A stretch of DNA of 64,000 nucleotides, taken from an uncultured Acinetobacter sp. GTDB lineage: Bacteria > Pseudomonadota > Gammaproteobacteria > Pseudomonadales > Moraxellaceae. Below, piece by piece: positions 47,002 through 56,334 of the stretch (the first letter of the stretch is position 1; each line of letters begins with the position of its first letter). A program made the position numbers and the translations under genes. A model generated the notes under the pieces. The model had not been told where the DNA came from. It searched no databases and worked only from the letters and a program-made list of their open reading frames with translations. The stretch spans positions 62,001 to 126,000 of the forward strand of contig NZ_CANLSL010000002.1 of assembly GCF_947493735.1 (NCBI RefSeq), given 5' to 3'.

Positions 47002-49590
47002 ATGCAAAAAGCAATACAAAATCAACGTGGTCTTGGGTTAATTTCCTTGATTATTCTTATTATTTTTCTCATATTTTTTATTGGCTTGGGGATTTATCTC
47101 GTACGTTTGGACAATATCGTCCGTGATCGCTTTGATGGTCAGCGTTGGGATATTCCTGCCAAAGTTTTTGCTCGTCCTTTAGAGCTTTATAGTCAAGCAG
47201 ACACTAGCAAATCAGACATTTTGGAAGAACTGCGCTTACTCGGCTACAAGTCTGCCAATAATTATAATAATCCAGGTACCTATACCAACAAAGACTCACA
47301 GCTTTTTATTCATACTCGTGGCTTTGATTTTGGCGATAGCAAAGAGCCTGAACGTGTTATTGAGCTGAATTTTGCAGGTGGTAGTATTGCGACGATTCGT
47401 ACCACTAAGCCGTCTACTTCAGGCATCGTGCGCCTTGAGCCAATGGTGATTGGTGGGATTTACCCACAGCACAATGAAGACCGTGTCTTGATCAAATTGC
47501 AAAATGTACCAGCGCCTTTGGTTGATGCACTGCTTGCAACTGAAGATCGCAACTTCTATGAACATCATGGCGTGTCGATTCGAGGTACTGCACGTGCTTT
47601 ACTTTCCAATATCACAGGTGGAAAGCGTCAAGGTGGTTCAACATTGACGCAACAATTGGTGAAAAACTTTTACCTGACACCTGAGCGCACATATAAACGT
47701 AAAGCCAATGAAGCGCTGATGGCGCTTTTGGTGGAGTTTCATTACAACAAAAATGACATCATCGAAGCCTATCTCAATGAAGTCAATCTCGGGCAAAATG
47801 GCAACTATTCAATTAACGGGTATGGTTTAGCTGCGCAGTATTATTTTGGTCAACCATTACGTGAGTTAAATACTGCAAAGCTTGCTTTCTTAGTCGGCTT
47901 GGTCAATGGACCTTCTTACTACAATCCGTGGCGCAATCCTGAACGTGCTCGAGCTCGTCGTGATGTGGTGCTCAATAATATGTTAGTTACGGGGAAACTG
48001 ACGCAAGCAGAATTCGATGAAGAAGTCGCTCGTCCGCTCGGTGTTTTAGAAAAACCAGGTTATACCGCCGTGAAGTATCCTGACTTTATGGATATTGTAC
48101 GTCGCCAACTCAAAGAAGAATATCAAGAGCAAGACTTGACCAATCAAGGCTTGCGCATCTTTACGACGCTTGACCCATTGGCACAATCTCGTATTGAAAA
48201 TACTTTCCAAAAAACTGTCGATCGACTTGCAAAAGGTAACCCTGCTCGATTAAAAGATTTGCAAGGTGCGGTCGTGGTTTCACATCCTGAAAATGGTGAA
48301 ATCGTCGCTGCCGTCGGTAGTACAGGTGAGTTTACTGGCTTTAACCGTGTCCTTGATGCCAAACGTCAGGTAGGCTCATTACTAAAACCTGTGATCTACA
48401 TGCAAGCGTTACAATCTGGACGCTACACGTGGGCAAGTCCGATTCAAGATACTGAGATCGTGATTCGTGGTGCAGGAGTCAAAGACTGGAAGCCGAAAAA
48501 CTATTCAGGTGGTGAAAAAGGCATCGTATCAATGCAATCGGCACTAGCAAACTCATACAACCTCGCTGCTGTGCGTCTTGGTTGGGAGGCAGGTTTACCG
48601 ACCTTTATTAACAACTTGCACCGTCTTGGCGTACAAGGCGAGATTCCACGCTATCCATCGATTTTACTTGGTGCTGTGACCATGTCACCAATGGACATAT
48701 TGGGTATTTATCAAAACTTCGCCACAGGTGGCTATTCTTATCCAACACGGAGTATCCGCTCTGTGGTGAATGCTGACGGTGAATTACTTGAACGCTATGG
48801 CTTGAAAGTGCAAAACACGATTGACCCTGCCACAGCGTATCTTGTCAATTATGGTTTACAACAAGTCATGACCAATGGTACAGGTCGAGCAGCCTATAAT
48901 ACCTTCCCACGTGAAATGGGACTTGCAGGAAAATCAGGCACGACCAATGATGCCCGTGACTCATGGTTTGCAGGTTATAGTGGCAACTATCTTGCTGTGG
49001 TTTGGCTTGGTGAAGACAATAACAAACCGATTGGTTTAACAGGTTCATCAGGTGCCTTACCTGTGTGGATCAACGTCATGAAACAGCTGAAAAACACACC
49101 TAACGATATGCCTCAGCCTGACGATATTTCTTGGCAATGGATCGACAGCTTTGAAGGTTTGCTTTCTGCGCAAGGCTGTGCAGGTGCAGTCTATGTTCCA
49201 TTACTTCGTAGCACCATTCCTCGCCAAGCGACGACCTGTGGTCTACCGCATTATCAGGTTGAGCCACAGTACTATGAAGAAAGCTATGTCGATGAGTTTG
49301 GCAATCCAATTCCTACGACGAGTTTTAGTGGTGAGCATCCACTCAACCCTCAGCCAAACACCCGCCCTGCGCCAATGCAAAATCCAAATACACAAGGACA
49401 AACAGCACAACTAAATCAACAACGTGGCGCACAACAACCACGCAATCCGCAAAACCTCAACAATCCATTAACTCAAAACCCAGAACGACCGTCACAAAAC
49501 TATCTACGTGAAAGCGACATTGATCAAGCACCACCACAGCGCAGTGCTACGGTCATCTCTGAGGGTGAATACACGATTGGGAGTCGATAA
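47002..49590 (+). CDS. mrcB: Penicillin-binding protein 1B (class A)
   Basis: 862 residues. One N-terminal membrane helix (about 12-34), a UB2H-like region, the glycosyltransferase domain with catalytic Glu181 in EDRNFYEHHG and QGGSTLTQQLVKN, and the transpeptidase domain with Ser459-Lys462 (GSLLK), SYN at 518-520 and Lys644 in KSGTT. The last 90 residues are a Pro/Asn/Gln-rich tail. The ATG at 47002 has no evident ribosome site; a three-codon ATG-AAT-TTT-TAA lies just before it (46987-46998) behind a weak AGG. The stop overlaps the start of the LpoP gene by one base. Confidence 0.95.
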   Translation: MQKAIQNQRGLGLISLIILIIFLIFFIGLGIYLVRLDNIVRDRFDGQRWDIPAKVFARPLELYSQADTSKSDILEELRLLGYKSANNYNNPGTYTNKDSQLFIHTRGFDFGDSKEPERVIELNFAGGSIATIRTTKPSTSGIVRLEPMVIGGIYPQHNEDRVLIKLQNVPAPLVDALLATEDRNFYEHHGVSIRGTARALLSNITGGKRQGGSTLTQQLVKNFYLTPERTYKRKANEALMALLVEFHYNKNDIIEAYLNEVNLGQNGNYSINGYGLAAQYYFGQPLRELNTAKLAFLVGLVNGPSYYNPWRNPERARARRDVVLNNMLVTGKLTQAEFDEEVARPLGVLEKPGYTAVKYPDFMDIVRRQLKEEYQEQDLTNQGLRIFTTLDPLAQSRIENTFQKTVDRLAKGNPARLKDLQGAVVVSHPENGEIVAAVGSTGEFTGFNRVLDAKRQVGSLLKPVIYMQALQSGRYTWASPIQDTEIVIRGAGVKDWKPKNYSGGEKGIVSMQSALANSYNLAAVRLGWEAGLPTFINNLHRLGVQGEIPRYPSILLGAVTMSPMDILGIYQNFATGGYSYPTRSIRSVVNADGELLERYGLKVQNTIDPATAYLVNYGLQQVMTNGTGRAAYNTFPREMGLAGKSGTTNDARDSWFAGYSGNYLAVVWLGEDNNKPIGLTGSSGALPVWINVMKQLKNTPNDMPQPDDISWQWIDSFEGLLSAQGCAGAVYVPLLRSTIPRQATTCGLPHYQVEPQYYEESYVDEFGNPIPTTSFSGEHPLNPQPNTRPAPMQNPNTQGQTAQLNQQRGAQQPRNPQNLNNPLTQNPERPSQNYLRESDIDQAPPQRSATVISEGEYTIGSR

Positions 49591-50162
49591 TGAATCAGTT
49601 TAAGCTAAGTCTAGTCGGAGCAATGGCGATTGTATTTGTAGGTTGTCAAAGTACACCTATTGGTAATCCTGCTTCGACGCCAAAAGAGGAAAAAAAAGCT
49701 GAGGAAAAGTCGGAGAAATCTGATTCCAAAGTGGTTGTGACACCATTTCCAGATGATGGGATTCGTCGAGAATCTCAACCTCTGCCACCTCGCCTGATCT
49801 TGCCTGAAAATCAAAACAATCATAAAAAGTTAAAAGATGGTCAAGGTGTACCTGCCTATCAAAACTTAATGCAATCCTACCTCAAGAATCTGCGTCAGAA
49901 TAATTTGAGTGATGCCGAAAGCAATCTATTGCAAGCACAGCGAATGGCGCCGCAATCCGCAGAAGTCTATCGAGAACTTGCACGACTTGCCAATCTACGC
50001 AAACAAGGCAGTAACGCAGAAGCATTGGCTCGCAAAGGACTGAGCTTTGCGCAAAACAACACCATGCGCAAGCAATTGTGGGAGCAAATTCTACAATCGG
50101 CTAAGCTACGTAACAATGCAAACCTGACACGTCAAGCTACACAAATGATGCAACGCTACTAA
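49590..50162 (+). CDS. lpoP: LpoP-type TPR lipoprotein, activator of PBP1B
   Basis: 190 residues. The signal ends in a lipobox (VFVGC, Cys19), so it is a lipoprotein. A charged Lys/Glu-rich and Pro-rich linker (about 25-85) is followed by a TPR-like helical domain (NLSDAESNLLQAQRMAPQSAEVYREL in part: SDAESNLLQAQRMAPQSAEV). In Pseudomonas and Acinetobacter, LpoP fills the place of enterobacterial LpoB by activating PBP1B from the outer membrane. The one-base overlap with the PBP1B stop (TAATG) fits a stoichiometric partner. Assignment rests on lipobox, TPR fold and position. Confidence 0.88.
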   Translation: MNQFKLSLVGAMAIVFVGCQSTPIGNPASTPKEEKKAEEKSEKSDSKVVVTPFPDDGIRRESQPLPPRLILPENQNNHKKLKDGQGVPAYQNLMQSYLKNLRQNNLSDAESNLLQAQRMAPQSAEVYRELARLANLRKQGSNAEALARKGLSFAQNNTMRKQLWEQILQSAKLRNNANLTRQATQMMQRY

Positions 50163-50187
50163 GTAACTTAGCATATAAGCTGTCATC

Positions 50188-50227
50188 AAAAAATGCCTAG
50201 AAAATCTAATTTCTAGGCATTTTGTTT
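50188..50227 (+). terminator. Terminator of the mrcB-lpoP operon
   Basis: AAAATGCCTAGAAA, loop ATCTAA, TTTCTAGGCATTTT, 26 bases after the stop. An imperfect repeat rich in TTAAGTAG lies between it and the next gene (50240-50298). Confidence 0.9.
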
Positions 50228-50299
50228 TCATGGTACTTACGTTTTAAATGATTTAGATTGTAAGTAGCTTAGATGTTAAGTAGTTGGGATTTTAAGTCT

Positions 50300-51259
50300 T
50301 TAGCGAGATTCGCTTAGAAAATCTCGAATCCCTGCAACACCATAAGCACCATATGCTTTTGCTACATCCAAATCATCTCGCCCTACACCACCAAGTGCAT
50401 AGACTGGCATTTCCGTCATATCGGCAAGTGCTGAAAACCGCTCCCACCCTAAGCCACTTTGCTCAGGATGCGTTGGTGTCGCCTGTACAGGACTGATAAA
50501 TATCGCATCGCAAGCGATCAAGTTTGCGCATTCAATTTCGTTTTCATTATGACACGCACCGATTAAATTCTTATTTTGTAATGACGATGGAAGTTCATTA
50601 TTTTGAGATATAGACTCAGCAAGCTCTACAAGTTGCTGACCATTCAAATGAATTGCAAAGACTTTTTCCTGTAAATCATCTTTCAATTGTTGATAATCTT
50701 GCCAACGTACAATGACTTTTTTTCCATCAAACAATTGCGGATTATTGAGGAGTAAATGTTTTAAATTTTCATCACTTTGGCGCACATAGATTGTATCGAC
50801 ATCATCAGGTACTTGTTGTATAGCGGTGTGATCGCCGTTCAATATCGCAATTTTACATGACCAAGAAAGGCGCTGAATAATCGACTGATTGGCTTTGGGA
50901 AATTCAAACTTTTGCACATCGTCCAAATCTATCCAACGCCAATGTTGATCTATCGACTGCAATTCACGTGGATCTTTTAATTTGCATAAGATAAAAAATA
51001 AGGACAGTAAGCGATCAGGATAATCAAACTGAAATGATGCAAAACGCTTTATTGGCGTCACATCAATACCAACTTCTTCCTGCACTTCACGAACCACTGC
51101 TTGTTCAGGCATTTCTCCAAGTTCGATTTTGCCACCTGCGAATTCATAGCACCCACCCTGCGCCAATTTTTCATCACGCCAACCCAGTAACACTTGGTTT
51201 TTATGTCGAATAATGGCAATAGATACTTGTATTAATTTTTTAGTTTCAGACTGATTCAT
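50300..51259 (-). CDS. Nudix hydrolase fused to a ThiE-like domain
   Basis: 319 residues. Residues 8-130 are a MutT-type Nudix domain with GGKIELGE and REVQEEVG, expected to hydrolyse oxidised nucleotides such as 8-oxo-dGTP. Residues about 170-319 resemble thiamine-phosphate synthase: GACHNENEIECAN, then FISPVQATPTHP and VYALGGVGRDD, with an AYGVAGIR end. The early part of the ThiE barrel is shortened, so thiamine synthesis is doubtful. This MutT-ThiE fusion is widespread in gammaproteobacteria; the meaning of the second domain is unknown. Confidence 0.87.
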   Translation of the reverse strand: MNQSETKKLIQVSIAIIRHKNQVLLGWRDEKLAQGGCYEFAGGKIELGEMPEQAVVREVQEEVGIDVTPIKRFASFQFDYPDRLLSLFFILCKLKDPRELQSIDQHWRWIDLDDVQKFEFPKANQSIIQRLSWSCKIAILNGDHTAIQQVPDDVDTIYVRQSDENLKHLLLNNPQLFDGKKVIVRWQDYQQLKDDLQEKVFAIHLNGQQLVELAESISQNNELPSSLQNKNLIGACHNENEIECANLIACDAIFISPVQATPTHPEQSGLGWERFSALADMTEMPVYALGGVGRDDLDVAKAYGAYGVAGIRDFLSESR

Positions 51260-51310
51260 AACGAATTTACAAATAACTTAGTAAAAATAACAATTATTTT
51301 ATGAAAACCA

Positions 51311-51344
51311 TTGACAGATGATTTCGATAATTATTATCATTTAA
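51311..51344 (+). promoter_or_regulatory. hemP promoter with an overlapping Fur box
   Basis: TTGACA at 51311-51316 and TATCAT at 51335-51340, 18 bases apart, make a sigma-70 promoter. GATAATTATTATCATTTAA (51326-51344) matches 14 of 19 positions of the Fur consensus and covers the -10. Iron-loaded Fur should block transcription of hemP. Confidence 0.8.
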
Positions 51345-51375
51345 ACCGTTAAGACAAACCACGGAGTAAACAACA

Positions 51376-51546
51376 ATGAACGCACCTTTCACGATTTTCA
51401 CACGTAGCAACGACACTCAACACAATTTACCAATGCTTCATTCTAGCAATCTTTTTGCACTCGGTCGTGAGATTCGTATTTTACACGCAGGTGAAGAATA
51501 TCGCCTACGTTTGACGCGAAACAATCGTTTAATTCTCACAAAATAA
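51376..51546 (+). CDS. hemP: Hemin uptake protein HemP
   Basis: A 56-residue protein starting MNAPFTIFTRSN. The second half, LFALGREIRILHAGEEYRLR then LTRNNRLILTK, is the HemP/HmuP family signature. Family members are needed for, or regulate, expression of heme-uptake receptors under iron limitation. GGAG nine bases before ATG 51376. A promoter overlapped by a Fur box lies just upstream and a terminator follows, so the gene is monocistronic. No heme receptor gene is adjacent. Confidence 0.88.
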   Translation: MNAPFTIFTRSNDTQHNLPMLHSSNLFALGREIRILHAGEEYRLRLTRNNRLILTK

Positions 51547-51588
51547 CACGATTAATAGTTCGGTAAGAAAATAACACGTGGGAATGAG

Positions 51589-51623
51589 AGCGAATCTAGG
51601 CTTCGGTTTAGGTTCGCTTTTTT
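51589..51623 (+). terminator. hemP terminator
   Basis: AGCGAA-t-CTA pairs with TAG-g-TTCGCT, followed by a T-run, about 45 bases after the hemP stop. Confidence 0.85.
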
Positions 51624-51755
51624 ATTAGTAGCATATTCTCGTTCATTTTTTTAACACTGAATAATCTAAGATGAAATCTACTTCTTTGGCGCAATATTTG
51701 CATTTTTTTACAAGGTACATATTTGTCAAATGTCATCTACGCCAAAGGAGAATTG

Positions 51756-52208
51756 ATGATGATTAGTAGCCGTGAACAAGTCACCCAACTTATCGTATCA
51801 GCAAAAGTTGCTAAAGGCATCAAATGGGCTGAAGTCGCAGAAGCTGTTGGTTTATCTAAAGAATGGGTAACCGCTGCTTGCTTAGGGCAAATGACATTTA
51901 ATAAACAACAAGCCGAAATCATTGGCAAGCTCTTTGACCTGAGTGACGAAGCAGTGGCTTGGTTACAAATCGTGCCCTACAAAGGTACATTGCCAACGGC
52001 TATTCCGACTGACCCTTTGATCTATCGTTGGTATGAAGTTGTGAGTGTGTATGGTTCGACAATTAAAGAGCTCACCCATGAGGAATTTGGTGATGGGATT
52101 ATGAGTGCGATTGATTTTAGTATGGATATTCAAAGAGAAAATAATCCAAATGGCGATCGTGTCCGTGTGGTTTTGTCTGGAAAATTCTTACCTTATAAAA
52201 GTTATTAA
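51756..52208 (+). CDS. cynS: Cyanate hydratase (cyanase)
   Basis: 150 residues from ATG 51756 (a second ATG follows at 51759); AAGGAG at 51745-51750 sets the start, not the TTG at 51723. Cyanase turns cyanate and bicarbonate into ammonia and CO2. An N-terminal helical DNA-binding-like fold (GIKWAEVAEAVGLSKEWV) precedes the catalytic domain with Arg and Glu in YRWYEVV and Ser in MSAIDF, the known triad. Neither cynT nor cynX is adjacent, so it acts alone, possibly in detoxification. Confidence 0.95.
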   Translation: MMISSREQVTQLIVSAKVAKGIKWAEVAEAVGLSKEWVTAACLGQMTFNKQQAEIIGKLFDLSDEAVAWLQIVPYKGTLPTAIPTDPLIYRWYEVVSVYGSTIKELTHEEFGDGIMSAIDFSMDIQRENNPNGDRVRVVLSGKFLPYKSY

Positions 52209-52236
52209 CTTGCTAGTTTAGCATCTCATATAAAGT

Positions 52237-52262
52237 CTTGAGGCTCTACATAGAGCCTCAAG
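52237..52262. terminator. Hairpin between convergent cynS and the GspE-like gene
   Basis: CTTGAGGCTCT, short loop, AGAGCCTCAAG: a perfect 11-bp stem but without a good T-run on either side, so termination is likely but not assured. Confidence 0.6.
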
Positions 52263-52269
52263 GTGATCG

Positions 52270-54033
52270 TTATAGCGGAACGACTCGCATCACTTCTTCA
52301 AAGCTTGTGACGCCTTCAGCAATACGCTTCGCCCCTGCAAGCCTTAGCGGTTGTAAACCTTCTTGATATGCAGTCTGTCTAATCTGATCTAAAGTTGCGC
52401 CCTGCCCAACCAATCGTTTTAAATCATGACTGAGTGGCATCATTTCGTATAATCCAACACGCCCTTTATAGCCTGTATGGCGACAATGCTCACAGCCTAC
52501 CGCCTCATAGACTTGTTCAGGTGCTTTACCATTCCAAGGCTGTGTGAGCTGTTGCCAAAGTTGTTGATCTGTATTGACTTGTTGCTTGCAATGCGGACAA
52601 AGCATCCGAACCAATCGTTGTGCCAATACACCAAGAATGGTTGCTGCGGATAAAAATGGTTGCACACCCAAATCATTAAGACGAGTAAGGCTTGAAGGTG
52701 CATCATTGGTGTGCAATGTGGACAATACCAAATGCCCTGTTAATGCGGCTTGGATCGCCATATTGGCAGTATCTTGATCTCGAATCTCACCCACCATGAT
52801 GATGTCTGGATCTTGACGCATCAGTGCCTTGATGCCTTCAGCAAAACCAAGCTCAATCGCGGGATTAATCTGCATTTGGTTAAAGCTTGGCTCGAGCATC
52901 TCGATCGGGTCTTCGACCGTACAGACATTGACTTGATCGGTGGCAAGCTGTTTCAAGGTAGAATACAAAGTTGTGGTTTTACCCGAACCTGTAGGACCTG
53001 TGACCAAGATAATGCCGTGCGTATGATTGCTTAAATCTCTCCACGTATCAAGTAGTTGTCCTGTAAAACCGAGCTTTTCAAATGAACGCACGAGGACTTC
53101 AGGATCAAAAATACGCATGACCATCTTCTCACCAAAAGCAGTTGGCAAGGTCGATAGACGAAGCTCGGTTTCAATCCCTTTCGGTGTACGTGTTTTTAAA
53201 CGTCCATCTTGTGGTTTGCGCTTTTCAGCAACATTCATCCGACCTAATATTTTGATACGTGCAATCACAGCAATCAAAATATTACTTGGCATATCGTAGA
53301 TCGTGTGCAACACACCATCTATACGAAACCGTACACGACCATTGTCCTTTCGAGGCTCAAGATGAATATCACTGGCACTTTGCTCAAAGGAAAATTGTAA
53401 AACCCAATCCACAATACGCACGATATGCTGATCATTGGCATCGGGATTATTACTGACATCGCCAAGCTGTAATAATGCCTCGACACCTTTTTCAGATTTA
53501 AATGCACCTAAACCTTGCGCAGATGCAACCGCACGACTGACTTGATAATATTCTTGTAAATATCGAGTGAGCTGCTCAGGATTTAGTAGCACCACATCAA
53601 TGCTTTTATTTTTAATGGTATTGCCAAGCCCTGACTTCCATTCAGTGAAAAAAGGTTGATCTGTCCCAATCACTACCCGATCCGCAAATACCTCAACAGC
53701 AAGAATCCGATTGCGCACTGCAAACTCTTGTGACATCACTTGGGTTAGTTTACCGACATCAGCTTTTAGCGGATCAATGACGAAATAAGGAATATTTGAG
53801 CCTTGCGATAGCCATTGGCATAGACGGTTTAATGTCAATTTTGACTCAGGATGCGTTTGATCAACCACATTAAAATACGCAATCCATTGTAATGGGTGCC
53901 AATTGAGCTGCTCTTTGGAGCGAGAAGTGGTTTGGATGAGATTGGCGTCTTTTTCACTGATTTTTTTTGCTTTTTTCAGTTGGCTCAAACACCATTGCAA
54001 ATCTATTTTAAAAGGATGTGGGTACAAGTCCAT
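52270..54033 (-). CDS. GspE/PilB-family secretion ATPase
   Basis: 587 residues. An N-terminal domain (about 1-190) precedes the ATPase: SDIHLEPR near 230, Walker A GPTGSGKTTTLY near 335, Walker B with DIIMVGEIRDQDTA, LSTLHTND His box, and a zinc-binding pair CPHC ... CEHC with GRVGLYE. Such hexameric ATPases drive pilus or pseudopilus assembly. It stands alone, without gspD-M or pilC/D beside it; in Acinetobacter type II secretion genes are dispersed, so it may be GspE, but a PilB-like role cannot be excluded. Confidence 0.85.
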   Translation of the reverse strand: MDLYPHPFKIDLQWCLSQLKKAKKISEKDANLIQTTSRSKEQLNWHPLQWIAYFNVVDQTHPESKLTLNRLCQWLSQGSNIPYFVIDPLKADVGKLTQVMSQEFAVRNRILAVEVFADRVVIGTDQPFFTEWKSGLGNTIKNKSIDVVLLNPEQLTRYLQEYYQVSRAVASAQGLGAFKSEKGVEALLQLGDVSNNPDANDQHIVRIVDWVLQFSFEQSASDIHLEPRKDNGRVRFRIDGVLHTIYDMPSNILIAVIARIKILGRMNVAEKRKPQDGRLKTRTPKGIETELRLSTLPTAFGEKMVMRIFDPEVLVRSFEKLGFTGQLLDTWRDLSNHTHGIILVTGPTGSGKTTTLYSTLKQLATDQVNVCTVEDPIEMLEPSFNQMQINPAIELGFAEGIKALMRQDPDIIMVGEIRDQDTANMAIQAALTGHLVLSTLHTNDAPSSLTRLNDLGVQPFLSAATILGVLAQRLVRMLCPHCKQQVNTDQQLWQQLTQPWNGKAPEQVYEAVGCEHCRHTGYKGRVGLYEMMPLSHDLKRLVGQGATLDQIRQTAYQEGLQPLRLAGAKRIAEGVTSFEEVMRVVPL

Positions 54034-54157
54034 ATGTTTTCATCTATTTCAATGTATTCATTTCTAAGACTGATCTTAGCATTGTTCGACTTTAGACAAC
54101 ACAAGTATCCGCTCGATTTACATTCAAAAGACTTAATTCTTAAAGTTATTTAGACAA

Positions 54158-54186
54158 TAAAAAAAGAGTGCCGAAGCACTCTTTTC
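54158..54186 (-). terminator. Terminator downstream of the OmpA-like lipoprotein gene
   Basis: AAAAAAGAGTGC, loop CGAA, GCACTCTTTT; read leftward it is followed by a T-run. Works for the gene at 54232. Confidence 0.9.
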
Positions 54187-54231
54187 AAACCTGATACGTT
54201 TGAAGAATCAGTGATTATTTTCAATCAAATA

Positions 54232-54876
54232 TTATGACGTTGCATAAACGTTGATTTCAACACGACGGTTTTGTTCACGACCAGCAGCTGTGTCGTTAGA
54301 TGCGATTGGATTGCTTGCACCATAACCTTCTGAGCTAATACGGCTTGAAGATACGCCTTTGTTGATCAAGTATTGTTTCACAGCAGCAGCACGATTTTTA
54401 GACAATGGAATATTAATACCATCATTACCTGTGCTATCTGTATAACCAGATACAACCACTGCAACAGTACCGTCATTCAAAGTTTGCGCCACTTTGTCTA
54501 ACGTCGCATAAAATGAAGGACTGATTGAATATGAATTGGTTGGGAAAGTAATGTTACCCGGCATGACCAAACCAATTGAACCATCTGCATTACGACCCAC
54601 GTCAACGCCAGAACCAGCCAATTGCTCTTTCAATTTTTTCTCTTTTTGATCAAGCACATAACCACCTGCACCACCAAGTACTGCACCAATTGCTGCTGCA
54701 CGGTTGTTTTGTGCACTGGTATTCGCATTACCTTTAGACACACCATAACCAGCCCCTGCACCGAGTACTGCGCCGATTGCCGCTTTATTATAGTCACGTT
54801 GACCAGTCGTAGGATCAGTAGTACATCCTGTTAATGCTACTGCCCCGATAAGTGTTGAAATCGCTAATGCACGCAT
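54232..54876 (-). CDS. OmpA-family lipoprotein (YiaD-like)
   Basis: 214 residues. Lipobox ALTGC puts the mature N-terminal Cys at 18. Two glycine-zipper stretches (IGAVLGAGAGYG and IGAVLGGAGGYV) are followed by an OmpA C-terminal peptidoglycan-binding domain: SGYTDSTGND, LSKNRAAAVKQYL, and REQNRRVEI, with the Asp and Arg that grip diaminopimelate. It should link the outer membrane to peptidoglycan, like E. coli YiaD. Monocistronic with its own terminator. Confidence 0.9.
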   Translation of the reverse strand: MRALAISTLIGAVALTGCTTDPTTGQRDYNKAAIGAVLGAGAGYGVSKGNANTSAQNNRAAAIGAVLGGAGGYVLDQKEKKLKEQLAGSGVDVGRNADGSIGLVMPGNITFPTNSYSISPSFYATLDKVAQTLNDGTVAVVVSGYTDSTGNDGINIPLSKNRAAAVKQYLINKGVSSSRISSEGYGASNPIASNDTAAGREQNRRVEINVYATS

Positions 54877-55160
54877 GGCATGCCTCCTTTAACGTTATGT
54901 TTAATATGTCATTCATTATGATATATAGTTTTGAATAAACCATTGAAGTAATGTAAAAAAACGTCCGTTTTGTTACAAATTGCAACCTTTATGCGTTTGC
55001 TTCGTGAGATTCTCATCATAATTTATTCACAATACATACTTTTTCGATGTGCTTAAATTATTATACAATTGCACATTAAATATTTTTATCACTACTTGGT
55101 TTCATCTCACATCTCTGCTATGTTTTGCGCACAGTAGCCAATACTTGATCTAGGTCATCC

Positions 55161-56078
55161 ATGTCTAAAGTAAAATCCAATAACGTCTTTAAGAAAATTG
55201 CCAAAGGCTTATCCGTATCTTCCACCATTACCGCCAGTACTTTTTTACATGGGCCACCTGTGCTTGCTTTGGGATTAACGAAGCTGTTTGGGCAATCAAA
55301 AAAAATCGATGAAACTAATATTAAGCTGACCAACAGCTGGCTTGGCATCAATAACTGGCTGATTGAAAATGTGCTGCCCGAAACAGAGTGGGATATTTAT
55401 GTCGATGAGCAACTTGACTTAAATATGGATGGACGCTATTTGATGATATGCAACCATCAAAGCTGGGTCGACACCACAGTCAATCAATACTTTGGCGTAT
55501 CACGGATGCCGTTGACACGGTTTTTCACCAAGTGGGAATTGATCTTTATTCCCTTCGTTGGGCAGGCATTTAAAATTCTCGGCTTTCCAATGATGAAACG
55601 TCACACTAAAGAACAAATTGCCAAAAATCCTGAACTCAAAAAGCGAGACCTCGAAGAAGCTCGTAAGTCTTGTCAGCAATTACTCAGTCAACCTTTTACC
55701 TTATTAAACTATTTAGAAGGCACTCGATTCACTCAAGAAAAGCATGACCAACAGCAATCTCCTTTTCTAAATCTTCTAAAACCGAAAGCAGGTGGTTTAG
55801 CTTTGGCTTTGAATATTTTGGGCGATCAGATTGATGCTTTGGTGGATATGACGATCGTCTATCCTGATGGCGTTCCAGGCTATGGTGAGTTTTGGCTTGG
55901 TGACGTGCCTCGTATTGCTGTTCAATTACATAAGGTTAAACTGCCTGAGTGGATTTTGACAGGAAATTATGAGGAAGACGAAGCCTTCCGTGCCAAATTC
56001 CAACAATGGGTTGATCAAATTTGGCTTGAAAAAGATCAACGTATTACTGCCCTCAAAGCCAAATACGCTGAGCAGTAA
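55161..56078 (+). CDS. Membrane acyltransferase of the PlsC/LPLAT family (YihG-like)
   Basis: 305 residues. Motif HxxxxD is NHQSWVD near residue 98, followed by GFPMMKRHTKE and the third motif YLEGTRFTQEK near 190. A hydrophobic segment lies near the N-terminus. This branch, near E. coli YihG, moves acyl chains onto lysophosphatidic acid or related lipids, with preferences that differ from PlsC. It stands alone with a 3' terminator. Exact substrate is not visible from sequence. Confidence 0.85.
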   Translation: MSKVKSNNVFKKIAKGLSVSSTITASTFLHGPPVLALGLTKLFGQSKKIDETNIKLTNSWLGINNWLIENVLPETEWDIYVDEQLDLNMDGRYLMICNHQSWVDTTVNQYFGVSRMPLTRFFTKWELIFIPFVGQAFKILGFPMMKRHTKEQIAKNPELKKRDLEEARKSCQQLLSQPFTLLNYLEGTRFTQEKHDQQQSPFLNLLKPKAGGLALALNILGDQIDALVDMTIVYPDGVPGYGEFWLGDVPRIAVQLHKVKLPEWILTGNYEEDEAFRAKFQQWVDQIWLEKDQRITALKAKYAEQ

Positions 56079-56190
56079 TTTTTACTGATCATTCGATTGA
56101 TCATGATATTTCGTTGTTCTTAATATTTCGTTGTTCTTATCCTGCTGTTTCTATCTCGCTGTTTGTATCCAATAGCTTTTATGTTATTTT

Positions 56191-56232
56191 GCCTGAAAGA
56201 GATCTTCGGATCGCTTTCAGGCTTTTTATTTT
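56191..56232 (+). terminator. Acyltransferase gene terminator
   Basis: GCCTGAAAG-a-GATC, loop TTCG, GATC-g-CTTTCAGGC then TTTTTATTTT: long stem with one mismatch and a stable tetraloop. Short imperfect repeats of TTTCGTTGTTCTTA lie before it (56108-56140). Confidence 0.92.
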
Positions 56233-56334
56233 GAACAGTCATTTTTTATCTCGCTGTTCAATAAAGCACTTTTAGACATTGTGAATGCCACAACCACATA
56301 TTTTAATATGGAAAATCATCATTAGGACGATGTC

